Source: Dioscorea cayenensis subsp. rotundata
Lineage: Eukaryota > Streptophyta > Magnoliopsida > Dioscoreales > Dioscoreaceae
Assembly: GCF_009730915.1 (NCBI RefSeq)
Contig: NC_052489.1
Coordinates: 29,319,916-29,383,915 of the forward strand
Reading direction: 5' to 3'
Length of the DNA: 64,000 nucleotides
In this document: positions 1-11,780 of the stretch, piece after piece
Layout of the letters: every line of letters begins with the position of its first letter
How positions within the stretch are numbered: the stretch's first letter is position 1
The notes under the pieces: generated by a model
What the model was told of the DNA's origin: nothing
Seen by the model: the letters and a program-made list of their open reading frames with translations, nothing else
Database searches by the model: none
Translations under genes and position numbers: made by a program

Positions 1-3000
1 TGCCCTTGAGACCATATCTCCAGGCAAAATGCAAATTACAAAATTACCCTTGAGAATTTATCTCGAGGCATAAATACAAATTACGAAAATGCCCTTGAAA
101 ATACATATCTCGAGGCAATCTCAAATCTTAGGATAGCCCAAATACACATCCCGAGACAATCTTAAATTTCATGTAGCCAGAGAATGATCTTGTGGCAACG
201 TGAGAAAATTCAATCTCGGGGCTCCTAAACACATATCTCGAGACGCATTGAATTTTATTAAATTTAGAAAAATTAATTAAAATTTTTAAAACTTGATTTT
301 ATCTTCTTTTTGAAATTTTATAAATTAAATTTCAAAAAAATCAAAAATTTTTAAATTTATTTTTTTATCCTCTTTCTTTTGACTTGTTCCGAAGGGGTTA
401 TGGGTTAAGATTCTACAGGAGGGGTTGGGATTGAGGATAAAGATAAAAAAATCTTTTAAAAGGAGGCGATCGGGAAAAGAGGAAAGGGGGGAGGAGGATC
501 AAAAAAAAGAAAGGAGAAGAAAAAAAAAGAGGTTATCTTCTCTCCCATGTAAAAAAACCTCGACGCTCGTTGTCGCTACCGCTGCTCATCACCATCGCTA
601 GTTGTTCACCATCGGGCATGCTTGAGTGGCTGAGATAATGCCGCTAAGCATGCCGCTGTCGCTGCTTGTCGTCGTTGCCATTGTTCATCACCGGCATGCT
701 TGATTGGTCGAAAATAATGCCGCCAAGTATGCCGCAAGGGGAAGCCAAAAAATAATAATAAAAAAATATTTGAAGAAGAAAAAGAAAAAGAAAAAAAGAG
801 GGGAAAAAAATCATGGGAAGAAAAAGAAAAGAAGAGAGGAAAAAAAGAAGGAGGAAGCTTGGGGGACCGGAGACCAGAAATTAAAGAAGAGAAGACTTGA
901 AGAAGAAAAAAATTGAAGAAGAAGGAAAAAAAGAAAAAGGCAAGATGATGATCAAGGTCGAAAAGCCCCGATGGAATGGTGTTTGAACTAGATCATAAGG
1001 TGGCGGAGCAGTCCCTTATTCATCAAGGAAACAATCCAATCAAGCGCTGACCCGAGTGAATGCCATCCGGATCCCTAGCATCAATGGCAAGATTCTCTCC
1101 ATAATTGTGAATTTCTCGCAGAAGCATACTCGAACTTGTTGATTTCAATGGCAAGGTTCTCTCCATGGTTGTGAATTTTTGAGCTTGCCGATGAATGTGT
1201 CTCATTTTCCAAGACCAATGCCATGGCTTCAAAAACTATGGAGGAGATGTCTAAATCAAGGAAACAATTGCTGCAACTGGTGTTCTACTAAAGTAAAGTA
1301 TGCTAAGAGTTCTCTTGGAAACATGGGAGGATCGATGATGTTGAGCTCTCATGGCGGAAGTATCCTGAAAAGCAACCTTTACTGATGAATGAAGAAAAGG
1401 TGTTGGGGCAGGCTATCTGTGCTGGCTAAGCCGATCGGGTTGCCAAGCGTATTCGAGCAGTTTCAAACTCATTAGATAAAAACCAAAAAAAGTACGTGCA
1501 CGCTCCTCGGTACGAATCATGTGCCTTGAAGGATACTGTCTTTCTCCACCAATTCTTGCATTTACATCACTAACTGAAATTAGGTGTGAAGGCAACGCCG
1601 AAGCGAGAAAAGAAAAACAAAAAGCAAAAAGAATGCATGCATGTGGTCCCTACACCGGTGATACGTTGTTACCCAAGCATGCTCTTCGATTGATACCGAA
1701 AGCTTAATGTTGTAAATAGTGTCCAGGGGGATAAACTAGGGTCAGAGTCAAATCGGGATAAATGAGAGCGAATTTTGGTGAGCTTTTCATACCAGCGATC
1801 CTCATATCAATGCATCTATGGGTTTCCATGCAAATGGTTTCATTCTTTAAACCACGACCATGTATGTCTGCCAGTGTGCCTGCCTATATAGAGCTCATCA
1901 TCGTCTTCATCTTCATCATCCAAACACTGAAAAGCATTGAAAAAAAATCAGGGCTGCTCTTGAGCTCAAAGAACAATTGGTCAAGCCCAAGCCATCGCCC
2001 TATGAAGAGCAAATGGGCATGATCGATTCTCCAGCCGGTGGTCTTCGACCTCGATCACGCCATGGAGAGCAAGAGTCCATCCGAAAAATAACTCCAAAAC
2101 CAAGTGTGTGGTCAGAGGAGTCCTTGAGGATGGTTACGTATTGAGTAGTTGGGGGCCTAACTAACTCGACCCTCTCTGTCTTGCATGAGAGATGTCTCTT
2201 TTCCATGGTCTCGCCCACAATTGGCATTCCTCGAGCTTGATCTTCACAAATTTCACTAAAGGCAATCCTAAAGATTCAAAAGCGGAGCGTCCCAGAGGGC
2301 ACAAGAGCTAAAACCCCGACGTGCTAATCGTGCATGTACTAAGAGGCCAATGTTCAATAAGTAGCAGTAGATTCATCACTGAATCCAAAATGAATTGATA
2401 ATTTTTAAAAGCATGTGCACACCATTTAAAAAGATGCATGTGGGAGTGAGGAAGATGATGAGTATGGAGTGTCCAGGGCAATTCATAAAAAGCATAAAAT
2501 GATAAAAATAAATCTCAATTTACGAGCAGATAAGCATGCATGCATATTTTTAAAAAAATAATAGTAAAAAGCCCTGACCCACCGTTGTTCAATGCACACC
2601 GCTCCATTATTCAAAACAGGCACATGTGATAAGAATGGATTGAAATATATATATGAGAAATGATTAAAATGATGCATGAACCGTGTTTTCTCTTTTGAAG
2701 AAAAGAGATTGCATGCATACGTGCATAATAATAGTAAAAATAAATAAAAGAATTGAGATAGCGGCACTATGATTTCAAAGCCTCTCTAAATATCAAGTAC
2801 AAGAAGTCGCTTATTACTTGGCTTTTGCGCTGAGTTTTAGGATTCTAGAGTCTATCGACATCGTGAATCAATATAGTTCGTCACCAAATTAAAACAAGTT
2901 GAGCAACGAAAGCTTTTAACGATATTTTAATATATTCATCGACAAATACCTGGTTTTATTAAGTTTGAAAGGCGGTTTCATACCAATTGGAATATGCCAA

Positions 3001-4540
3001 AATAATAATAATAATAAAATAAAAATGATGAAAAACATGCTATAGTGAAGCTTGAGTCAAAAAGGTTGTGATGATGTTATTCATGGGAATATATACCTAT
3101 ATATATATATGATATGGGAGCATGTATACGTGCATGGCAAAAACAATAAATAAATAAAAAAATAAAATAATAATAATAAGAAGCATGCATACTCACATTC
3201 GGGTTAAGCATGCATATGTGCATGGCAAAAAACATATAAAAATAATAATAATAAGAAGCATGCATACTCACATTCGGGTTAAAAAAATAAAAATAAATGA
3301 ATAAATAAATTAAAAAGAGGCATGGGCCACGTGAAATAATGTTAGGTAATTTGCATGTGAAAATCTAAAGTGAATAGCTTATGTATTTGTGGCTATAAAA
3401 AAATATAAAATATATATAAGGGGCTCACCATGAAAAAAAAACAACACATGCAAAATGAATATGATATGAAATGAAAAATTAATGAAAAATAATAAAAATA
3501 AAAAGCCCCACGTACCATGCACATGGGTATGAATATATTGAATATAGATATCTATATATATATATATATATATTCATCCCAGTGGCAATTAAAATACTAC
3601 TTTTGAGGCGGCTAGCCAAAATCGGTTTCAAAAATCACAAAGCGATAACGAGATGAGGCATGCAACGTAATGATGACGCACATGCATGGCACATATCACG
3701 ATACACTATATATAATCAAAACCAAAGCAACCAAATCAAGTTTCAAGATATGAAAAGAGTCAATATTTCGAAAATCTATATAAATCGACAATCGAGTTCA
3801 ACGGCCTCAAGATATCAAAGCGTCAAGACCCAAAGAGCTTCACAAGTCAATATTTGATCATATAAATCGACAATTGAACTCAGTGGTCTCAAAACATCAA
3901 AGTCAAGACCCAAAAGAGCTTTCACAAGTCAATATAAATCAACACTCGAACTCAACCGGCCTCAAGACATCAAAAAGTCAAGACCCAAAGAGTTTCACAA
4001 GTCAATATAAATTGACAATCGAACTTGGCAACACAAGACGCCGAATTCAAAGCACCCAAAAAGCTTACAAGTCAGAGAGAGTTCACAAGCATGTAAGCTC
4101 GTGCTTATGATAAGTCAAAAATCAAGTCTCATGGTTCGTCAACACGGAGAAGCCTATAACTTGAAATTCAAATCAACTCAAGATGCAAATCAAATCCAAA
4201 AATGCAAAATGTCGAAGACACAAGCTCTGACATCAAGTCCATAAGTCGAGATGTTTGTCAAGATGATTTCAAATTTCTGTATTTTTCAATGAAACCATGA
4301 ATTCATATTTATCAGCAATGAATAAAAATTGATCGTCACAATTTGTTTCTTTTTCACACTTATTTTCTTAATCGGAGGTTCCCGTGACAATGTCCAGTGG
4401 TAATTAACATTAAGGGCTTGCCCCTAATGGAAATCATGAACCCATAATTACCATGAACGAAATATTAAAATTTGATTTACGATCCACGCTCAACCCATCA
4501 ATCCTAATCAAAGGCCGGCGGAAAGAAAAGGAGCTCCACA
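1..4540 (+). repeat. 5' LTR (truncated by window start)
   Basis: It matches the 3' LTR from about 10826 onward, so about 1350 bp of its 5' part, including the 50-bp array, should lie left of the window. The similarity ends at GAGCTCCACA (4531-4540), giving the CA end of an LTR. It holds copies of the purine tract (about 440-945), the SKP1-like fragment (945-1170, frameshifted), the TATA-like CCTATATAG near 1885, the AT-rich 90-bp duplication (about 3115-3290) and the 72-bp array (about 3755-4060). Differences from the 3' copy are mostly one- or two-base indels. Confidence 0.85.
945..1170 (+). pseudogene. SKP1-like fragment, 5' LTR copy (frameshifted)
   Basis: This is the allele of the segment at 11781-12008. 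An extra base in the run after GTCGAAA and a missing A in GAGCAGTCCC shift the frame, so the reading seen in the 3' LTR copy is broken here. It is a copy of the same captured segment and not an independent gene. The indels could be real decay or consensus errors in a repetitive region. Confidence 0.45.
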
Positions 4541-4605
4541 AAGTTCCAGCACCTGGGAACCGATTTCTCCTCTCATCTTTGAAATTTAGTGTGAAAAAGA
4601 TGTTA
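4541..4605 (+). other. Start of internal region; no clear tRNA primer-binding site
   Basis: Right after the 5' LTR end the sequence reads AAGTTCCAGCACCTGGGAAC. The first TGG, which would pair with the CCA of a tRNA, is 13 bases in (4554), and what follows does not match the initiator-Met site TGGTATCAGAGC or another site I recognise. Priming is therefore unexplained, or the LTR boundary is a few bases off. Confidence 0.35.
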
Positions 4606-4960
4606 ATAAAAGAAATGCTTCATGTCTTATCATTATCTTATTGGAATGGGGGACATGAAGTAGCTCTTTATGACCCTATCTATAAAGGGTCATTAAAAAG
4701 GATAAAACAAACAAAAATCAAAAATCAAAATAAAAATCAAAAGATGTTGATAAGAAATATCAATGCTTCATGTCTCATCGATACTTCATTGGAATGGGGG
4801 CACGAGTAAAAAAATTTTTATGACTCTATCTATAACGGGTTATTATCAAATCAAAAATCAAAGTCAAATTTTTGTGATGCCGGACTTTATCAACGTTATG
4901 CTAAGTCTGGCAGCATCACCGCTAAGCTCATATACTGCACTTGTCAAAAATAAAAATCCA
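4606..4960 (+). repeat. Internal-region tandem units with GGAATGGGGG core
   Basis: Two adjacent units (about 4606-4740 and 4741-4960) share GATGTTGATAAAAGAAAT-like starts, a CTTCATGTCTCATC block, ATTGGAATGGGGGCA and TTTATGACTCTATCT. A third copy is at about 6453-6665, with the same order of blocks and the same downstream CTTTATCAACG and GCTCATATA segments. No conserved reading frame runs through the three copies, so this is treated as noncoding repeat structure. Confidence 0.6.
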
Positions 4961-5910
4961 TGATTGATGAGATTCTATTCTAGTCAATAATTAGATCAAA
5001 GGGGCAAGTCGCCGTAACTCATTGAAATTGAAGACTCGAAATATGACAGGGTTTGTTGTTTCCGGAGTCACGACCTTTGTCTGCAGTAGGGGCAAGTCTT
5101 GAAGAAGTTAAAGTGGGGGATAAGGTTCCATACCCGTAGCTCTCGCCCAAGTTTCAAAAAATGATGAAGAAATAAGTGGCCCTAAGGTACATATTATGGC
5201 ACAGTGATCAATGAAATGGTCAACAACCACTCGAAGCAAAAACGTCATCTCACTTGGTCCCCAAAAAAATAAATAAATAAATTCAGAAAAAAAAATCAAT
5301 CAATAAAAAAAATCAAAATCAAAATAAAAAAATGATGATAACATTTAAATCATGTCTCACTCCTCAAGATGTGGGCAAAGATAGAAAAATCAACTCCATC
5401 TCCGAGGATAAGTGGAAGAAGTCGCAAAATTTAATTACTATGGTGGATGTCGAATGATGATATCTCTAAATCCAACCATTCATCCATTAACTCCCTCAAT
5501 TTCATGGATTATCTAGTGCAATCCAATCTGATGTAAAAGTAGTTTTCACTACAAGGTGTAGCGGCATTGAGGTCTTCAAATTTTTTTATAAAGATCTTGT
5601 TGGTGTAGCTAAAGAAACAATGGATGAACCCTCGTGATGAGGTACAGCTTATGGGAATGACATGCTAGAAAAAGAAAAAGAAAACTGATATTGAAATAAA
5701 AGAAAAAAATTCAAAACAAAAAAAACAAACAAAAACAAACAAAAAAACAAAAAAACAAAACCAAAACAAAAAACAAAAAAAGGTTTGTATTAGAGAAAAT
5801 GAGACTGCTGAAGTCACAGACCTTTTGATTGACTTGTTGCATAAAGGGGCAAAACGAAGTGGTATATGTGAGATAGCACACAAACAGGAAGAAAATCCTA
5901 GATTCCCTGC
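4961..5910 (+). other. Internal region, non-coding stretch
   Basis: AT-rich sequence with A-rich simple runs (5270-5330 and 5690-5780, mostly AAAAC/AAACAA type). I see no gag-like zinc knuckle, no long open frame and no recognisable domain. The short open frames across the A-rich runs are low-complexity products. Confidence 0.5.
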
Positions 5911-7965
5911 TAAGCTTGTCAACTCTGCCGGGCTTCATCGCTAAGAACAAGTCAAGAAGTTTCAAACCTAAATATACTTTTACTTTAAAGCTTATTAACT
6001 CTCTATTGAGATTGAGCCAATCAAGTGAAAAATGCTTCCAAAAACCATGTTAAATATGTTTCAGCTCAAAAATTGTCAACTCCATTGTTGAAGACAAGTA
6101 GAGTAAATCTCAAGCTTAACTCATTGAACAAAACGAGTGAATAGCTTTCAAAAAGAAATTGCTAAGAGCCTGTTAGCTTCATTGCTAAGAACAAGTGAAA
6201 GAAGTTTCAAGCTTATATATATCTCATCTCAAGACTCATTAACTCCACTTTTGAGATCGAGTCAATCAAGTAAAAAAGGTTTCTAAAATCATATTTCACT
6301 TCGAAACTTGTCAATGATATTATTGAGGACAAGTGAAGAGGTCTTATGCTTAAATATTTTTCACTTCAAATCAAGCAAAAAAAAAATCAAAAAATCCAAA
6401 ATCCAAAATAAAAAATCCAAAATAAAAAAAAAAAAATCAAAATCAAAATCAAAAGATGTTGATAAAGAATGTTAATCCTTCATGTCTCATCGCTACCTTT
6501 ATTGGAATGGGGGCACGAAGTAAAAGTTGGTTTATGACTCTATCCGTGAATGGGTCATTATCAAATCAAATCGATCAAATTCAAAAATCAAATTTTGATG
6601 ATGTTAAACTTTATCAACGCTATGCCGAGTCTCGCATCATCATTGCCAAGCTCATATATGAACTTGTAAAAAAAAGGGTTTGTATTAGAGAAAATGAAAC
6701 TACTTCTGAAGTCACAGACCTTTGATTGACTTGTTGCATAAAAGGGGAAAAATGGAAGTGGTATATGTCGAGTAGCACTAGAATAGGAAGAAGATCCTAG
6801 ATCTTCCAAAAACCATGTTAAATATGTTTCAGTTCAAAACTTGTCAACTCTTCGTTGAAGACAAGTGGAACAAATCTCAAGCTTAAATACATTCACTTCA
6901 AAAACTCATTGAGCAAAGCGAGTGAATAGCCTTTTAAATATGAAAAATTAGAAAAAAATGCTAAGCATATGTTACTTCAAAGCATGTTAGCTTCATTGCT
7001 AAGAACAAGTGAAAGAAGTTTCAAACTTATATATGTCTCACTTCAAGACTCAGTAATTCCACTTTTGAGATTGAGTTAATTAAGTAATAAAAAAAAGCTT
7101 CTAAAATCATATTTTACTTCGAAACTTGTCAATGACATCATTGAGGACAAGTGGAGAGGTCTTATAGCTTTAAATATTTTTCACTTCAAATCAAGCAAGA
7201 AAAAGAAGGGAAAAAGAACATAAAAGAAAAAAAGAAAAATCAAATATGAAAGAAAAATCATGTCAAGTATGTTTTACTTTGATGTTTGTCAATTCCATTT
7301 GTTGTGAACAAGTAGAAAAAGTCTAAAGCCTCATGTATGCTTCACTTCAAATCTTATTAACTTTGTTGTAGAGACCAAGTCAAGTAAGTGAAAAGGCTCT
7401 AATCATGAGAGTTCAAACAATATCAAATATGTTCTACTTTTAAGCTTGTCAACTTCATGACAAATATGTTTAAGTTTGAAGTTTGTCAGCTTTATCATCG
7501 AGAACGAGTGGAAGAATTTTGAATACTAAATGTATTTCACTTCAAGGCTCATTGACCTTGGTGTTGATATTGAGTCAATTAAGTGAAAAATGTTTCCAAA
7601 AATATGTTTCATTTTTGAGGTTTGTTACCTTTTATCGTAAGAACAAGTCAAGAAGTTTCAAGCAAATATACTTCACTTTAAAGCTTATCAACTCTCTATT
7701 GAGATTGATCCAATCAAGTGAAAAGGCTTCCAAAAGCATGATTAAATATGTTTCAATTTAAAACTTGTCAACTCCGTTGCTGAGTACAAGTAGAAGAAGT
7801 CTCAAGCCTAAATTTGTTTTTACTTCGCAGCTTATTAGCTCTATTATTGAGATTGAGCTAAGCAAGTAGACTTTAAATATGAAGCACAAACCATGTAAAG
7901 TATGTGTCATTTTGAAGCTTGTCAATTAAGACACCGAGAACAAGTTGAAGAGTTCTTAGGCTTAA
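5911..7965 (+). repeat. Degenerate tandem array of hairpin-like units in the retroelement interior
   Basis: Units of roughly 60-75 bp follow each other for about 2 kb, with a copy of the GGAATGGGGG segment at 6453-6665 in the middle. Each unit has a left arm, a spacer of 12-20 bases, a right arm complementary to the left, then AAGAAGTTTCAAGC-like and ATATTTCACTT-like blocks. Examples: ACTTGTC..GACAAGT near 6302, 6838 and 7122; GACTC..GAGTC near 6230; ACTC..GAGT near 6902; GCTTA..TGAGC near 7830. Two arm types tend to alternate. No frame stays open across it. Confidence 0.65.
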
Positions 7966-8036
7966 ATATTATAGATAGCATAGACTAACAAGGAAGAGGC
8001 TTGCATTCAAACATTCAAACAATCAAACAATATTAA

Positions 8037-8225
8037 GATATAGTTTGGGTATTAAGAAGACTAGTCACCAACAAGCATGCTAGGGGCAAATTTAAAGGAA
8101 ATTGGGAAGGCCCTTATGTGGTGGAGATCGTCTACGAAGGAGTTACGTATCAACTTATTAATGCCAATGGAGAAAGACCGATGCCACCCATCAACGGCCG
8201 TTTCCTGAAGAAATATTATGCTTAA
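8037..8225 (+). pseudogene. Ty3/gypsy integrase C-terminal remnant (GPY/F module)
   Basis: A 62-codon frame starts DIVWVLRR, the usual GDLVLR-type strand of the integrase C-terminal domain. It runs through KFKGNWEGPYVVEIV, the GPY/F motif, and ends NGRFLKKYYA then TAA, the typical end of gypsy Pol. It has no start codon and nothing of the zinc-binding or DDE catalytic domain precedes it. It is thus the surviving 3' tip of pol after deletion. It fixes the element as Ty3/gypsy and its orientation as plus. Confidence 0.88.
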
Positions 8226-9462
8226 TGTAAAAATGTTTGCCTGTGACGGAATGTCTAGTCCTCACAGAGGTAGACTAGTTATATACAATTAATGTATTTC
8301 TCCAGTGCAAAACATTCATTTTTCATGCATTTTTGTACTAAATTCATTTTTTTGTGCTAAAAATTTGTTTAATAAAAATAAAGAGACATATGTTTGTCTA
8401 TGACTCGAACGTTGAGGCAAATACGCTTAAGCGTGCTTCTTGAGGCAAATACATCGGTCCCCGTGTCCTTCACAAACAAAAACAAACAAACAAACAAAAA
8501 AAAAAAGAAAAAAAAGGGGGAAAGAAAGAAAAGAAAAAAACTTATGTATGACAAAGTGTTCAAAGTTGGAAGTTTCTTTGATGGTGTTGCTTCAATCAAG
8601 GTCTTCATCGGGTGACCAACTTATCTTTGATTGCTTTGAAATTTCTTTCAAATCATAAAATACGTGTTTAGTCTTCAATCTGAACAGCTTGAAATTTGAT
8701 TTGAAGTCTACATGATTTATAAAAGAGAGTAGGATCAGGGTCATGATGCAGGATAACGCTTCTACGCTCAATGTTGATCAATGTTTAATCGGACCATGCC
8801 AAAAATTCGGATCGGTCTAATTTTTGTGAAAACTCCAGACCTAACAATGCTCAATGTGAACGGTTATGATTGAGCCTCAATTCCATCAATTATCATATCT
8901 CAAATCAAACATGAAATTCATTGATGATTGTCATTACATCATAACCAAATTCTAGCTTAAGATCGATAGTCAAAAGAACTTCAATCCTTTTTGAAAGTTT
9001 TTTTCTATATGATCAAGGCATCCTAATCTTCAATGTGAACAGATCACGATTGATTCTAAGTTCATTTGACTATTATAAAAAAATTCGACAATATAAAAGG
9101 CAGAATCCGCCTAAATTCCCCGCCCACTACCTCACCATCAAGTCCAAAGATCACCACATCAAATCATATTCGATTTTTAGTGAACCTTTTACAGTCATTT
9201 ATAAGGTCCTTACCTCTAAGATGAACGGTGGAGATTAGAATTTGAGCTCATTTGATTATGATAAAAATTTGAGTTCAAAAACCTTGTTTGTCTAGTTCCC
9301 TATTCGCCCATGTTGCTATCAAGTGGATGAAGTGCTATCAAGTGGATGAATGACTGAAAAAAATGCTTACAAATACAAGGCCTTCATTCACCAAAAACAT
9401 AAAAAGCTGGGGATTCGTGATTTCTCACTCAATCTCACTAAAAATTCTTCGTGAGAAAAAGT
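8226..9462 (+). other. Post-pol untranslated spacer of the retroelement
   Basis: AT-rich sequence between the pol stop and the polypurine tract. It contains an A-rich run (8478-8540) and several stretches with TGATCAATGT and GATCACGATTGA-like phrases, but no long open frame. Gypsy elements often carry such a 3' spacer. I see no third gene. Confidence 0.5.
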
Positions 9463-9477
9463 ACTAAAGGGGGCATT
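9463..9477 (+). other. Polypurine tract of the LTR retrotransposon
   Basis: ACTAAAGGGGGCATT lies directly before the TG that opens the 3' LTR at 9478. A purine-rich AAAGGGGG followed by CATT is typical of plus-strand primer sites just upstream of plant gypsy 3' LTRs. It sets the internal/LTR boundary. Confidence 0.75.
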
Positions 9478-9654
9478 TGTTTATGTAAAAAATTGCATGT
9501 ACAATTCAAATCAAATAATAAAAAAATTACATACAGTTAAATCATAATCGAATTAGGACAACATGTGGTCAAAACAAATAAATTTCACTATATTTGGATG
9601 TATTCAAGATAAGTATAGAAGACATTTTCGAAATAATCTAAAAAAATTTAGAAT

Positions 9655-10815
9655 CAAGATCACCGAGAGCACAGTATCTCGAGGCGATCTAAAAATATCA
9701 AAAAATCATAAGATCACCAGAAAGCACGGATCTCGAGGCGATCTAAAATGTTCAAATCATAAGATTAGCTCTAGAGCATGATCTCGAGGCGATCTAAAAA
9801 TATTCAAATCATAAGATCACCGAGAGCACGATCTCGAGGCGATCTAAAATATTCAAATCATAAGATCACCGAGAGCACGATCCTCGAGTGATCTAAAAAT
9901 ATCCAAATCATAAGTTCACCTAGAGCACGATCTCGAGGCGATCTAAAAATATTCAAATCATAAGATCGCCCTAGAGCACGCATCTCAAGGCGATCTAAAA
10001 TATTCAAATCATAATATCGACTCAGAGCACGATCCTCGAGGCGATCTAAAAATATTTAATCTCATAAGATTAGTCGAGAGCATGATCCTCGAGGTGATCT
10101 AAAAATATCCAAATCATAAGTTCACTTTAGAGCATGTATCCTCGAGGCGATCTAAAATATTCAAATCATAAGATCAGCCTAGAGCACGATCTCAAGGCGA
10201 TCTAAAATATTCAAATCATAATATCACCAGAGCACGATCTCGCGCGATCTAAAAATATTCAATTCATAAGATCGACCAGAGCACGATCTCGATGCGATCT
10301 AAAAATATTCAAATCATAAGATCGCCCTCAGAGCACGATCTCAAGCGCGATCTAAAATATTCAAATCATAAGATCAACCGAGAGCACAGATCTCGAGGCG
10401 ATCTAAAATATCCAAATTATAAGATCAGCCTAGAGCACAGATCTCAAGGCGATCTAAAACATTCAAATCACAAGATCAGCCGAGAGCACAGATCTCGAGG
10501 CAATCTAAAAATATCCAAATTATAAGATCACCGAGAGCACGATCTCAAGGCGATCTAAAAATATCCAAATTATAAGATCGCCTTAGAGCTACAGATCTCA
10601 AGGCGGTCTAAAATATTTAAATCACAAGATCAGCCGAGAGCACAGATCTCGAGGCGATCTAAAATATTTAAATCATAAGATCAACCGAGAGCACAGATCT
10701 CGAGGCGGTCTAAAATATTTAAATCGCAAGATCGTACCGGAGCACTGTATCTCGATGCGATCTAAAACATTTAAATCACAAGATCAGCTGAGAGCACATA
10801 TCTCGAGGCAAAATA
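9655..10815 (+). repeat. 50-bp minisatellite, about 23 copies, inside the 3' LTR
   Basis: The unit is about 50 bp: GATCTCGAGGCGATCTAAAA, then ATATTCAAATCATAAGATC, then ACCGAGAGCAC or a variant. Copies differ by point changes and one-base indels at CTCGAGG, in the A run and at CCGAGAGC/CCTAGAGC. AGATC and GATCT flank the ACCGAGAGCAC block as short inverted arms. The last copies grade into the sequence that opens the window at position 1, which places the start of the visible 5' LTR just after its own array. Confidence 0.85.
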
Positions 10816-11279
10816 TAAATTACAAAATTGCCCCTGAGACCATATCTCCGTGCAAAAATGCAAATTACAAAATTACCCTTGAGAATTTATCTCGAGGCAT
10901 AAATACAAATTACTGAAAATGCCCTTGAAAAATACATATCTCGAGGCAATCTCAAATCTTAGGATAGCCCAAATACACATCCCGAGACAATCTTAAATTT
11001 CATGTAGCCAGAGAATGATCTTGTGGCAACGTGAGAAAAATTCGAATCCCGGGGCTCCTAAACACATATCTCGAGATGATTGAATTTTTATTAAATTTAG
11101 AAAAATTAATTAAAATTTTTAAAACTTGATTTTATCTTCTTTTGAAATTTTATAAATTAAATTTCAAAAATCAAAAATTTTTAAATTTATTTTTTTATCC
11201 TCTTTCTTTGACTTGTTCCGCTGAAGGGGTTATGGGTTAAGATTCTACGGGAGGGGTTGGGATTGAGGATAAAGATAAA
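10816..11279 (+). other. AT-rich LTR segment between arrays
   Basis: Matches window positions 1-440 base for base, apart from small indels. It contains several CTCGAGGCA or CTCGAGAT phrases that look like decayed single units of the upstream array, and a run of A/T homopolymers. No coding potential is seen. Confidence 0.5.
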
Positions 11280-11780
11280 AAAATCTTTTTAAAAAGGAGG
11301 CGATCGGGAAAAAGAGGAAAGGGGGAGGAGGATCAAAAAAAGAAAGGAGAAGAAAAAAAGAGGTTATCTTCTCCCATGTAAAAACTCGCTGCCGTTGTCG
11401 CTACCGCTCGCTCATCACCATCGCATGTTGTTCACCATCGGGCATGCTTGAGTGGTCGAGATAATGCCGCTAAGCATGCCATTGCCGCCGCTTGTCGCCG
11501 CTGCCATTGTTCATCACCGCTGCATGCTTGATTGGTCGAAAATAATGCCGCCAAGTATGCGCTAAGGGGGAAGCCAAAAAAATAATAATAAAAAATATTT
11601 GAAGAAGAAAAGAAAAAAAGAAAAAAAGAGGGGGAAAAAATCATGGGAAGAAAAAAAGAAAAGAAGAGAGGAAAAAGAAGGAGGAAGCTTGGGGGACCGG
11701 AGACCAGAAAAAAAAAATTAAAAAAGAAGAGAAGACTTGAAGAAGAAAAATTGAAGAAGAAGGAAAAAAGAAAAGGCAAG
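11280..11780 (+). repeat. Purine-rich tract with internal duplicated CTG/CCG-type segment
   Basis: Two long R-rich stretches (about 11280-11370 and 11590-11780) of GAAGAAAAAG-like sequence flank a duplicated segment. In it a GCATGCTTGAGTGGTCGAGA phrase and a GCATGCTTGATTGGTCGAAA phrase are about 80 bp apart. The equivalent 5' copy is at about 440-944. Lysine-rich or phenylalanine-rich frames across it are composition artefacts. Confidence 0.6.

Noticed and set aside
9655-10815. CRISPR-like periodic repeats
   Set aside because: The units are contiguous with no unique spacers, vary along their whole length and lie inside a plant LTR. It is a minisatellite.
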